Origin: a virus
Length of the DNA stretch: 24,515 nucleotides
Strand: one strand, 5' to 3'
IMG/VR virus record: IMGVR_UViG_3300046506_000094
Span: 1-24,515 of that record
The notes under the pieces are model-generated. The model had not been told where the DNA came from. It did no database searches and saw nothing but the letters and a program-made list of their open reading frames with translations. Below are positions 1 through 7,026 of the stretch, one piece after another. Numbering within the stretch: the first letter of the stretch is position 1; each line of letters opens with the position of its first letter. Made by a program: the position numbers and the translations under genes.

Positions 1-6
1 CACCCC

Positions 7-186
7 ATGAAGGTCTACCCGGCTCCGGGTCTCAAGGTACGAGACCCGGTCACGATGAGCTTGCTCGACGAAAACGAAGGTCTCGAAGTCGCCGAATTCG
101 ATCTGCACTGGAATCGCATGCTGCGCGACGGCGACGTGGTTCTGACGGCTCCAGTTAAGGCGAAGGTCGGAGGTAACAAAGAATGA
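7..186 (+). CDS. DUF2635 family phage tail protein (Mu gp38-like)
   Basis: A 59-residue protein starting MKVYPAPGLKVRDP and containing the block RMLRDGDVVL. This is the pattern of the short DUF2635 proteins that sit just upstream of the sheath gene in Mu-like phages. Its role in tail formation is not established. The stop codon overlaps the sheath start as ATGA (183-186), so the two are probably translationally coupled. The ATG at 7 is the first start in this frame and matches the family N-terminus; the window begins only six bases upstream, so its ribosome binding site cannot be judged. Family assignment rests on remembered motifs and on position before the sheath gene. Confidence 0.85.
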   Translation: MKVYPAPGLKVRDPVTMSLLDENEGLEVAEFDLHWNRMLRDGDVVLTAPVKAKVGGNKE

Positions 187-1664
187 CTATCGGCTTTAAA
201 CAAATCCCGTCGAATATCCGCGTTCCCCTCTTCTACGCGGAAGTCGACGCGTCGCAGGCTAACACTGCGACGGCCAATCAGCGTGCGCTGATCATCGGCC
301 AGATTACGTCGGCAGGCACAGCTACGCCCAACGTCCCTGTCATCTCGCAAGGCGTATCAGATGCGAAGACGGCTGGCGGCCAAGGTTCGATGCTCGCGCA
401 GATGACGTACACGTATCGCCAGAACGATAACTTCGGCGAACTGTGGTATCTGCCGTTGCAGGATGATGCGGCTGCTGTCGCCGCGACCGGCACGATCGCA
501 TTCACTGGCGCTCCTACGGCTGCCGGCACGCTCTCGCTGTACATCGGCGGGATGCTGGTGACAACCGTCATCACGGCGAGCCAGACGACGGCGCAGGTTG
601 CAACGGCTGTTGCTGCGGCAATCAACGCTATCAGCGATCTGGCAGTAACGGCGACCGCGTCTACGTCGTCAGTGACGATCACGGCAAAGAACAAGGGTCT
701 CGCCGGCAACGACATCGACATCCGCGTGAACTACCTCGGCACCGCAGGCGGTCAGGCTACGCCGGCTGGCCTCGCGTTCACCATCACGGCGATGGCGAGC
801 GGTGCGACCAATCCGAGTCTGACGACCGGGCTGGCGAACCTTCAGTCGATGCCGTTCGACTTCATCGTGTGCCCGTACACCGACACGACGTCGCTCAACG
901 CGTTGCAGTCGTTCCTGAACGATACGACGGGCCGTTGGTCGTGGAGCGTACAGGTCTACGGTCACTGCTTCTTCGCATACCGCGGTACTTCGTCGGCGAT
1001 TACGACATTCGGCCTGACTCGGAACAATCAGCACGAGTCGTGCATGGGGTTCTTCGACTCGCCGACGCCGGTCTGGAAGTGGGCTGCTGCATTCGCTGCA
1101 GCATCGGCTGTGAGCCTGCGTGCCGACCCTGGCGTGCCGTTGCAGACGCTCGCGCTCGCCGATGTGTTGGCGCCGCCGCTTGCATCGCAGTTCAGCCTGT
1201 CGCAGCGGAACACGAACCTGTTCGACGGTATTTCGACGTTCACTTGTGGCACGGACGGCACGGTTCGCATCGAAAACGCGATCACGACGTATCAAACGAA
1301 CGCGTTCGGCCAGCCGGACAACTCGTATCTCGAAGTTGAAACGATGTTCCTGCTGACGTTTGTGCTGCGCAACCTGGCATCGATCGTTACGACGAAGTAT
1401 GCGCGCGTGAAGCTGGCCGCAGACGGTACGCGGTTCGCGCCGGGTTCAAACATCGTGACGCCGAGCATGATCCGCGCCGATCTGATCGCTGCATATCAGA
1501 CGCTTGAGTACAACGGGTATGTGCAGAAGTCTCAGGCGTTCGCGCAGGCGCTCATCGTGCAGCAGAACGCACAGAACCCGAACCGCGTTGATGTCCTGTG
1601 GCCGGGAACTCTGATCAACCAGTTGCGCATTTTTGCCCTTCTGGCTCAGTTCCGCCTGCAGTAA
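183..1664 (+). CDS. Contractile tail sheath protein (Mu gpL-like)
   Basis: A 493-residue protein, close to the roughly 495 residues of Mu gpL. The N-terminus (MTIGFKQIPSNIRVPLFYAE) is typical of the Mu-type sheath family. It forms the outer contractile tube that drives the inner tube through the cell envelope. The middle (about residues 100-200) is Ala/Thr/Gly-rich and resembles the surface domain inserted in sheath proteins. The C-terminal part (about 350-493) should contain the conserved strand-exchange core. A TCGGAGG-like ribosome site lies just before the ATG, and the start overlaps the upstream stop. An intrinsic terminator hairpin follows directly, separating it from the tube gene. Confidence 0.93.
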   Translation: MTIGFKQIPSNIRVPLFYAEVDASQANTATANQRALIIGQITSAGTATPNVPVISQGVSDAKTAGGQGSMLAQMTYTYRQNDNFGELWYLPLQDDAAAVAATGTIAFTGAPTAAGTLSLYIGGMLVTTVITASQTTAQVATAVAAAINAISDLAVTATASTSSVTITAKNKGLAGNDIDIRVNYLGTAGGQATPAGLAFTITAMASGATNPSLTTGLANLQSMPFDFIVCPYTDTTSLNALQSFLNDTTGRWSWSVQVYGHCFFAYRGTSSAITTFGLTRNNQHESCMGFFDSPTPVWKWAAAFAAASAVSLRADPGVPLQTLALADVLAPPLASQFSLSQRNTNLFDGISTFTCGTDGTVRIENAITTYQTNAFGQPDNSYLEVETMFLLTFVLRNLASIVTTKYARVKLAADGTRFAPGSNIVTPSMIRADLIAAYQTLEYNGYVQKSQAFAQALIVQQNAQNPNRVDVLWPGTLINQLRIFALLAQFRLQ

Positions 1665-1682
1665 CCAATCCCCGTCGAACAT

Positions 1683-1705
1683 AAGCCGCCTCCGGGCGGC
1701 TTTTT
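1683..1705 (+). terminator. Intrinsic terminator between sheath and tube genes
   Basis: AAGCCGCC (1683-1690) pairs perfectly with GGCGGCTT (1695-1702) around a TCCG loop, followed by a T run to 1705. It lies inside the tail operon, so it is probably a partial terminator or an mRNA 3'-end stabiliser giving more sheath than downstream product. The T run leads straight into CATTTGGAGG, the ribosome site of the tube gene. Confidence 0.8.
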
Positions 1706-1720
1706 CATTTGGAGGCCAAA

Positions 1721-2089
1721 TTGGCTGACAACACAAATCGTTTGGCCGGGATTGCGTTCATCTCGGTCGATGGCCAGAGCTACATGCTCCAGGCCGACCT
1801 TACGTACCGTGTTTCGAACATCAGCCGCGAAACGCTGATCGGTCAGGACACGGTGCACGGCTACGCCGAAAAGCCCGAAGCCGGCATGATCTCTGCGACG
1901 CTGCGTGATGCAAAAAACCTTAGCGTTGCGTCGTTCAACTCGATGACAAACGTTACGGTCGTCTGCCAATTGGCGTCAGGAAAAACGGTGATAGGACGCA
2001 ATATGTGGACCGTTGACGTGCAAGAAGTTAAAACCGCAGAGGCGACTTTCGATGTAAAATTCGAGGGTCCATCCGTTACGGAAGCCTAA
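1721..2089 (+). CDS. Tail tube protein (Mu gpM-like), TTG start
   Basis: A 122-residue protein with a sequence typical of Mu gpM tail tube proteins (M-ADNTNRLAGIAFISVDGQ at the start; the block WTVDVQEVKTAEATFDVKFEG near the end). It polymerises into the inner tube that the sheath surrounds. The frame is open to a TTG at 1709, but GGAGG at 1711-1715 lies five bases before the TTG at 1721. The 1721 start is therefore preferred; it puts the Shine-Dalgarno outside the coding region and gives the usual family length. The neighbours are the sheath gene upstream, beyond a terminator, and an inserted HNH gene four bases downstream. Product call is strong, exact start moderately so. Confidence 0.87.
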   Translation: MADNTNRLAGIAFISVDGQSYMLQADLTYRVSNISRETLIGQDTVHGYAEKPEAGMISATLRDAKNLSVASFNSMTNVTVVCQLASGKTVIGRNMWTVDVQEVKTAEATFDVKFEGPSVTEA

Positions 2090-2092
2090 CTA

Positions 2093-2902
2093 ATGACCAC
2101 GCTGACGTGCCGCATTTGCAAATCAGAAAAGCCAAACACAGGCTTTTCTCCGTCGAAGACTGCTAAGAGCGGCTATCGCAGCGAATGCAAAGCATGCGGC
2201 ACCGCTCGTGCGAAAGCGTGGAATCTCGCCAATGCAGAGAGGGTCCGCGAGGCAGGACGGCGGCGGTACGCTGAGGACCCGACAAAAAAGCGCGAAGCCG
2301 CAAAGAAGTGGTGCGACGCCAATTTGGAGCAAGCAAAGGAAAGTCGCGCCAAATGGGCATCTGAGAATACTGGCAAGGTTCGCGAGCAAGTCAAAAGGTG
2401 GGCCGAGGCGAATCCTGAGCGGTATCGGGAAATTTGCCGAAATGCTGAAAAGCGATGGATTGCCGCAAACCCGGAAAAGATCTCCGAAAAGAGAAAGCGT
2501 CACTACCTCGCAAACCGCGAAAAGAAAATCGAACAGGCTCGGCTACATAGGGCGCTGAACCCAGAAAATCTTCGCGAAAGCCTCAAGAGGTATGCCGCAA
2601 ACAACCCTCACAAGCTGCGCGCCAATGAAAGGCGCCGGCAAGCAGCAAAGATGGAGCGGACGCCGCCCTGGTTCGGCGAGTTCGATCAGTTCGTGATGGA
2701 GTCCGCTTACTCTTTGTGCAAACTGCGTGAGGCTGTAACCGGGATCGAATGGCACGTCGACCACATGATCCCGCTGCGCGCGAAGACTGCGAGCGGTCTT
2801 CATATCGGCATCAACACTCAGGTGATTCCAGAAATCCTGAATCAGCGAAAGAGCAATAAGTTGCTCTACACGAACCCAGGCGAATGGGTGAAGGACATTT
2901 AG
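2093..2902 (+). CDS. Zinc-ribbon HNH endonuclease with 15-residue repeats
   Basis: A 269-residue protein, probably a mobile HNH homing-type nuclease. Cys6/Cys9 and Cys32/Cys35 form an N-terminal zinc ribbon. Residues 47-185 are highly charged and helical, built on a motif like NPEKxRE that recurs with asparagine or aspartate at 47, 62, 77, 92, 107, 126, 141, 156 and 171: a 15-residue period with one longer step. The C-terminal HNH core is WHVDHMIPL (220-228), followed by INTQVIP (240-246) and QRKSNK (251-256). Phage nucleases with this layout are known. It sits three bases after the tube gene and one base before the chaperone gene, splitting two genes that are adjacent in Mu, which suggests insertion by mobility. 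Confidence 0.85.
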   Translation: MTTLTCRICKSEKPNTGFSPSKTAKSGYRSECKACGTARAKAWNLANAERVREAGRRRYAEDPTKKREAAKKWCDANLEQAKESRAKWASENTGKVREQVKRWAEANPERYREICRNAEKRWIAANPEKISEKRKRHYLANREKKIEQARLHRALNPENLRESLKRYAANNPHKLRANERRRQAAKMERTPPWFGEFDQFVMESAYSLCKLREAVTGIEWHVDHMIPLRAKTASGLHIGINTQVIPEILNQRKSNKLLYTNPGEWVKDI

Positions 2903-2903
2903 C

Positions 2904-3188
2904 ATGCAACCCGAAGAAAAAATCCTGAATCTCCGCAAGCCCGTCACGATCGGCTCGGGTGAGGGCGCGGTGACGTATGACAAGCTAAACCTCCGCGAGC
3001 CGACCGCCGGCGAGCTTGATAAGGCCATGTCCGCATCGACCAACATCGGTATCGGCATCATGCTGATTCACCTGGTGGCCGGCGTCCCGAAACTTGCTGT
3101 TGAGAAACTTTGCCAACGTGACTTCACGGAGGCGAACGAGTATCTCGGGGGTTTTACCGACGATGGCCAGACGGTTGCGGAAACGTAG
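2904..3188 (+). CDS. Tail assembly chaperone, short form (Mu gp41-like)
   Basis: A 94-residue zero-frame product with the tail-chaperone signature LREPTAGELDKA (about residues 31-42). Such proteins coat the tape measure during tail assembly and are absent from the mature virion. The position between tube and tape measure is the expected one. A heptamer G GGT TTT (3149-3155) allows a -1 shift into a second open frame that runs to the tape measure start, so this gene should encode a short and a long form, as in many tailed phages. The ATG at 2904 is one base after the HNH stop codon. An internal GGAGG (3128-3132) lies 16 bases upstream of the slip site and may stimulate shifting. Confidence 0.85.
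   Translation: MQPEEKILNLRKPVTIGSGEGAVTYDKLNLREPTAGELDKAMSASTNIGIGIMLIHLVAGVPKLAVEKLCQRDFTEANEYLGGFTDDGQTVAET
3149..3155 (+). promoter_or_regulatory. Slippery heptamer for -1 ribosomal frameshifting
   Basis: GGGTTTT reads G GGT TTT in the chaperone frame, which fits the X XXY YYZ rule. Both tRNAs can re-pair one base back (GGG, TTT). The -1 frame is open and protein-like from here to the TAA at 3305-3307. An upstream GGAGG (3128-3132) could act as an internal Shine-Dalgarno stimulator. No downstream pseudoknot was worked out by hand. Confidence 0.85.
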
Positions 3189-3307
3189 TCGCCTCGGTCA
3201 CCTACCTCTACCGCTGGGGGCCGCACGAGGCATGGACGTTGCCTCTATCGCGGCTCGCCTGGTGGTTGGAGCAGGCTGAACAAATCAAGAAACAGATGGA
3301 GTCGTAA
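3155..3307 (+). CDS. Frameshift extension of the tail assembly chaperone (long form)
   Basis: This is the -1 frame continuation of the chaperone. After slipping at 3149-3155 the ribosome reads on from TAC at 3155 for 50 codons, giving a fusion of about 134 residues. The extension begins YRRWPDGCGNVV and contains YLYRWGPHEAW and LAWWLEQAEQ. This pattern of a tryptophan-rich helix before the tape measure is usual for the T half of G/GT-type chaperones, which is thought to contact tube protein while the G half holds the tape. There is no start codon of its own near the beginning. The TAA overlaps the tape measure ATG as TAATG (3305-3309), coupling the two. Expression as a fusion is inferred from frame and synteny. 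Confidence 0.82.
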   Translation, partial: YRRWPDGCGNVVASVTYLYRWGPHEAWTLPLSRLAWWLEQAEQIKKQMES

Positions 3308-5157
3308 TGGCAGCCGCTACGCCTTTTGTCGTCACGATTACCGCTGTCGATAAAGCCACGGCCTCTGTTCGCAAGATCAAGGCGTCTATCGCCGGCATCA
3401 CGAAACCAGCGCGTGATCTGAAGGCCTCGTTCTCGAGCTTCAGCAAAGAGGCCGGTCTTGATCGCGTCGGTAAGTCGATGAAATCGCTTGGCACGGCGGC
3501 GGCGGATACGGCGCGCTCTGTAGCCTCGCTCATTACCCCGCTGACAGCGATTGCGGGTCTCGGTTCGATAGCCGGCATTGCCCTCCTCGCCAATGAGTGG
3601 GGCAAGATGGGCGCTGAAGTTGAGCGCACGTCGGGCGTTTTGGGCGTCGGTACTGGTGATCTGCAGGCGTACCGTGCTGCGGCGAAACTCGCTGGCCTGT
3701 CGGCTGACGACATGACTGGTAGCCTCAAATCACTGGGCCGCACGATCGAGGATGCAACCTACGGGCGCAATCAGGATGCGCTCGTGATGATGCACAAGTT
3801 CGGCATCTCGCTTCACCGCACGAAGGATGGTGCTGTCGATGCGACGCGCGCACTGAAGGAAGTCGCGAATGCGATCGTCGCTCAGAAGGGTAACGTGCAG
3901 GCGCAGGGTCTTATTGCTGGCGCGTTCGGCGTTGAATCGCTGTTGCCTCTCCTTCAGAAGGGCGGCAAGGGGATCGACGAATTCGTGAAAAAGGCCCGAT
4001 CGATGGGCCTCGTCTTTGACGAGAAGGAACTCGCCAAGGGGCGGCAGTTCGACGCCAACATGCTGCACCTCGAGGCAGCGGCAACGCGGCTCAAGTATTC
4101 GTTTGGCGAGGCGTTGGCCCCCGCCGTCGAGAAGGTTTTAAACGTCGTTGGTCGGCTCGTCGACAAGTACGGCGATGTCGTCGCGACGCGCGTCTCGGAG
4201 TATGTCGAAAAGTTCGCCAATTGGATTGATTCGGTCGATTGGGATGAGACAGCCAAGGGCATCGGAAGCTTCGTCGATCAACTCGGCGGCGTGAAAGGAA
4301 TTGCCGTTGTCATTGCGGCGATCACGTTCGCTGGACCAATCGGGGGCGTCCTGAACCTTATTGCCAGCCTCGTCACCTTGACGACTCTTACCATCCCGGC
4401 CGCAGTTGGTGCCCTAGGAACGCTCGGCCTTGCTGGTATCGCTGCATGGGGTGCTCTGAAGGTCGCAAAAATGGCTGGGTTGCCAGATGTCGACAACAAT
4501 CAGGGCATCGAGGATGTGAAGAACGGCGATTGGCTCGCCGCGTCCACACATCTGTCGGCTGGCGATTTTCTTCGGGCCCTTGCCGCACGCGCAGCAGGTA
4601 CGTCGAATGTCGACATCGCAGCATCGCTTGGCACTGGAGGGAATCCTGCATCGTCCAGCGATAAGGGCGTGCCGCTCGGCATCCGCAGTAATAACCCGCT
4701 GAACATCCTTCACGACGGGAACGAGAGAACCTACGCGACGCCTGAGGATGGCATCGCTGCGGCTACGGCGAATCTTCGGCGCCGCTACGGCGGCCTGACT
4801 CTCGCTCAGATCTCGGATAAGTGGACGGGTGGCGCGCGCACTGGCAACACGCCCCAGCAGATGGCCAACTATACCGGCCTGCTATCAAAAGGTACGGGGC
4901 TATCGGCCGATCAGGTGCCGAATCTGAACGATCGAGACACGCTTGCAGGTTTAATCAAGGCGCAGATTCGGGCGGAAAACGGTGTTCAGCCTTACAGCGA
5001 TTCACAGGTCGCAGCAGGCGTCGACAAGGGAATTCAAGTCGACGTGCATCTCCACAATGCGCCTGCTGGAACGAAAGCAACGGCGAGCGTCCGGTCGGGC
5101 AAAGGCACCGCAACGGCGCGAGTCGGAACCTCTAACGTAACTGGACCCCCTGTATGA
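3307..5157 (+). CDS. Tape measure protein with embedded peptidoglycan-hydrolase-like domain
   Basis: A 616-residue protein that sets tail length and is expelled during DNA entry. The N-terminal half is Ala/Lys-rich and helical, with a hydrophobic segment near residues 78-96 and a long hydrophobic stretch at about 330-385. Both are normal for tape measures. Residues about 456-570 begin GIRSNNPLNI and continue with ATPEDGIAAATANLRRRYGG, then LAGLIKAQIRAENG. This resembles the GIRNNNPGNL muralytic domain found in phage virion and lysin proteins, so the protein may open the cell wall locally during infection. Assembly chaperones lie upstream and gpN downstream, with ATGA overlap (5154-5157). The tape measure call is strong; enzymatic activity is an inference. 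Confidence 0.85.
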   Translation: MAAATPFVVTITAVDKATASVRKIKASIAGITKPARDLKASFSSFSKEAGLDRVGKSMKSLGTAAADTARSVASLITPLTAIAGLGSIAGIALLANEWGKMGAEVERTSGVLGVGTGDLQAYRAAAKLAGLSADDMTGSLKSLGRTIEDATYGRNQDALVMMHKFGISLHRTKDGAVDATRALKEVANAIVAQKGNVQAQGLIAGAFGVESLLPLLQKGGKGIDEFVKKARSMGLVFDEKELAKGRQFDANMLHLEAAATRLKYSFGEALAPAVEKVLNVVGRLVDKYGDVVATRVSEYVEKFANWIDSVDWDETAKGIGSFVDQLGGVKGIAVVIAAITFAGPIGGVLNLIASLVTLTTLTIPAAVGALGTLGLAGIAAWGALKVAKMAGLPDVDNNQGIEDVKNGDWLAASTHLSAGDFLRALAARAAGTSNVDIAASLGTGGNPASSSDKGVPLGIRSNNPLNILHDGNERTYATPEDGIAAATANLRRRYGGLTLAQISDKWTGGARTGNTPQQMANYTGLLSKGTGLSADQVPNLNDRDTLAGLIKAQIRAENGVQPYSDSQVAAGVDKGIQVDVHLHNAPAGTKATASVRSGKGTATARVGTSNVTGPPV

Positions 5158-6611
5158 GCTTTTCGGCAAACGTCGGTAACGCTGTAGGGGCTATTGGCGG
5201 CGTTGCGCAGGCGGCATCCGACATTGCGAGCCTGTTCAATGGCGCCAACTACTTTAACCAGCTGCGGCCGGCGAGCTATAACGGCGTGCCATTCGCTGTG
5301 CTGTCCGAGACTGGCACGTTTGGCCGGCGCAATGTCATCCACGAGTATCCGAACAAGGAAACGAGCCCGTGGATTGAGGATCTCGGGCTTGCGACGAACG
5401 TCTTCCGCATTCAGGGCTTTCTCGTTGAAAGCAGTCTGGTCTATGGTGGCGGCTCGGTTCTCGGCCAGCGTGACAGGCTGATCAAGCAGATTCAAGGCGG
5501 GACCGCTGGAAGTACAAAGGCTCCCGGACTGGGGACGTTGGTTCACCCGACGTATGGGTCGATCAAGGTCAACTGCCTGACGGTCGAATTCGGCACGGAG
5601 TGGGACCGCGGGCGCGTCGTCGAAGTGCGCTTCGTCTTCGCGCGTGGCGGCGACCGCCTCTATCCGAAGGCGCAACAGCCGACTGCGAACGCCGTCAAGG
5701 CTGCGGCAAATGGGCTATACACGCCAACCTTGTTGGGATGCATCAAGGCGCTAGCATCGGCAGTCGCGAGCGGCGCCGCGATGGTCAAAGCGGCGGTGTC
5801 GACGGTCATCGGCTGGTATCAGGCCGTCACTACGCTGATTCACGACGTCAAACGGTTCTGGAATTCGATCTCGACGCTGACAGGTAACTTCGGACGCCTG
5901 TTTGGTGGCGGCAACAGTGGCTATACAGGCGCGAATCTAAAGACGTCGTCGACCGCTACCGTTTCCAGCCTGATTTCGTCTGATACGGCCAACCGTGCAG
6001 CCATTGTTACGGCCGGATCTGCGCTAAGCGCTGCAGCCCAGAATATCGCCATCGACCCGACGACGTTCGCCAATGCAGCGCGGGGCGTCGTAACGGCGCT
6101 GGCGGCGTCTGCAGCATCCCCGGCTGATGCTATCCGGCTGCTTTCATCGCTGATGTCGTTTAGTCCGGCGCCGGTTGTGGGCACATCGCAAACCGCCATC
6201 GCTCAAGCGACGACGCAGAAGGCATGCGCCGACTTATTTAGGCGAGTGACCATAGCCCAGATTGCGATTTCGTCCACTGACTATCAGCCCTCGTCGGCCG
6301 ATGATGCGTCAGCAATGCGAGACGGCATCACGGCGCTGATCGACAACGAGATCACGACGGCAGCCAACCAGGGTGAGGATGATGTCTACACCTCGCTCCG
6401 CACGCTTCGTCAGGCGGTAGTCGCTGATCTGGATACGCGCGGCTCCGGCCTTGCATCGATTGCGACGTTCAATTTCAACGCAACGCTGCCGGCGCTGACA
6501 CTGGCGAACCGGCTGTATCGGGACTCGACGCGTTCCGATGAGCTTGTGTCGCAGGCAAACCCCATTCATCCGGCCTTCGTCGGCACGACGTTCAAAGCAC
6601 TATCGAGCTAA
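5154..6611 (+). CDS. DNA circularisation / tail protein N (Mu gpN-like)
   Basis: A 485-residue protein, close to Mu gpN in length. Residues about 35-160 match the DNA_circ_N family pattern: LRPASYNGVPFAVLSETGTF, then RNVIHEYPNKETSPWIEDLG and GTLVHPTYGSIKVNC. In Mu this is a baseplate or tail-tip component; the DNA circularisation name is historical. The rest is Ala/Ser-rich and less conserved. The start overlaps the tape measure stop. In Mu the next gene is gpP, but here a reverse-strand gene lies in between, its stop codon overlapping this stop by three bases. Confidence 0.88.
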   Translation: MSFSANVGNAVGAIGGVAQAASDIASLFNGANYFNQLRPASYNGVPFAVLSETGTFGRRNVIHEYPNKETSPWIEDLGLATNVFRIQGFLVESSLVYGGGSVLGQRDRLIKQIQGGTAGSTKAPGLGTLVHPTYGSIKVNCLTVEFGTEWDRGRVVEVRFVFARGGDRLYPKAQQPTANAVKAAANGLYTPTLLGCIKALASAVASGAAMVKAAVSTVIGWYQAVTTLIHDVKRFWNSISTLTGNFGRLFGGGNSGYTGANLKTSSTATVSSLISSDTANRAAIVTAGSALSAAAQNIAIDPTTFANAARGVVTALAASAASPADAIRLLSSLMSFSPAPVVGTSQTAIAQATTQKACADLFRRVTIAQIAISSTDYQPSSADDASAMRDGITALIDNEITTAANQGEDDVYTSLRTLRQAVVADLDTRGSGLASIATFNFNATLPALTLANRLYRDSTRSDELVSQANPIHPAFVGTTFKALSS

Positions 6612-7006
6612 TTCTTGCACGTAGGGTCGGACATGAAGCAAGGCTTGGATTTTTTGAAAGGCGCGCAATTCAGGTAGTCGGTTGCCATGAATCCAGAATC
6701 GCGGTCATTGACGATGATCTGGGCTACTCGGACCCACCCATTCGGGGTGGCGATCCTTCCCACCTGGTATGTCTCAACGGAATCCGTTTTGTAGGTCTTC
6801 CCATATGCACGCCCGCAACCGGCATTGATCAATAGCTGTCGGTTGTAGTCGATATTGGTCCGAGCAATGTCGAATCCGAATGCCTGGTAGGCATAGGCGG
6901 CGGCTTCAGTCGTGGTGCATATCGCGGCATTCGACGTCTTTATTCGACACTCATCGGCTAACGCTAGCGTTGGCAGCATGAGTAGGATCGCAGATAGTTT
7001 TTTCAT
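6608..7006 (-). CDS. Secreted cysteine-rich protein of unknown function (tail-operon moron)
   Basis: A 132-residue protein on the opposite strand to the whole tail operon. It starts with a clear Sec signal peptide (MKKLSAILLMLPTLALA, likely cut before DE). The mature part has six cysteines (20, 30, 64, 114, 123, 130), suggesting disulphides and a periplasmic location. A strong GGAGG (7011-7015) precedes the ATG. I do not recognise the family. It fits exactly between gpN, whose stop it overlaps, and gpP, whose start is 20 bases away. Orientation and placement mark it as a moron, a gene added to a phage that can be expressed independently in the lysogen. I could not identify a convincing promoter inside the 5' part of gpP. 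Confidence 0.75.
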   Translation of the reverse strand: MKKLSAILLMLPTLALADECRIKTSNAAICTTTEAAAYAYQAFGFDIARTNIDYNRQLLINAGCGRAYGKTYKTDSVETYQVGRIATPNGWVRVAQIIVNDRDSGFMATDYLNCAPFKKSKPCFMSDPTCKN

Positions 7007-7026
7007 TCTTCCTCCAATGGGTACTT

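Noticed and set aside
669-1295. Reverse and forward frames of 60-208 residues within the sheath gene
   Set aside because: Arg-rich antisense shadows of a well-recognised sheath gene.
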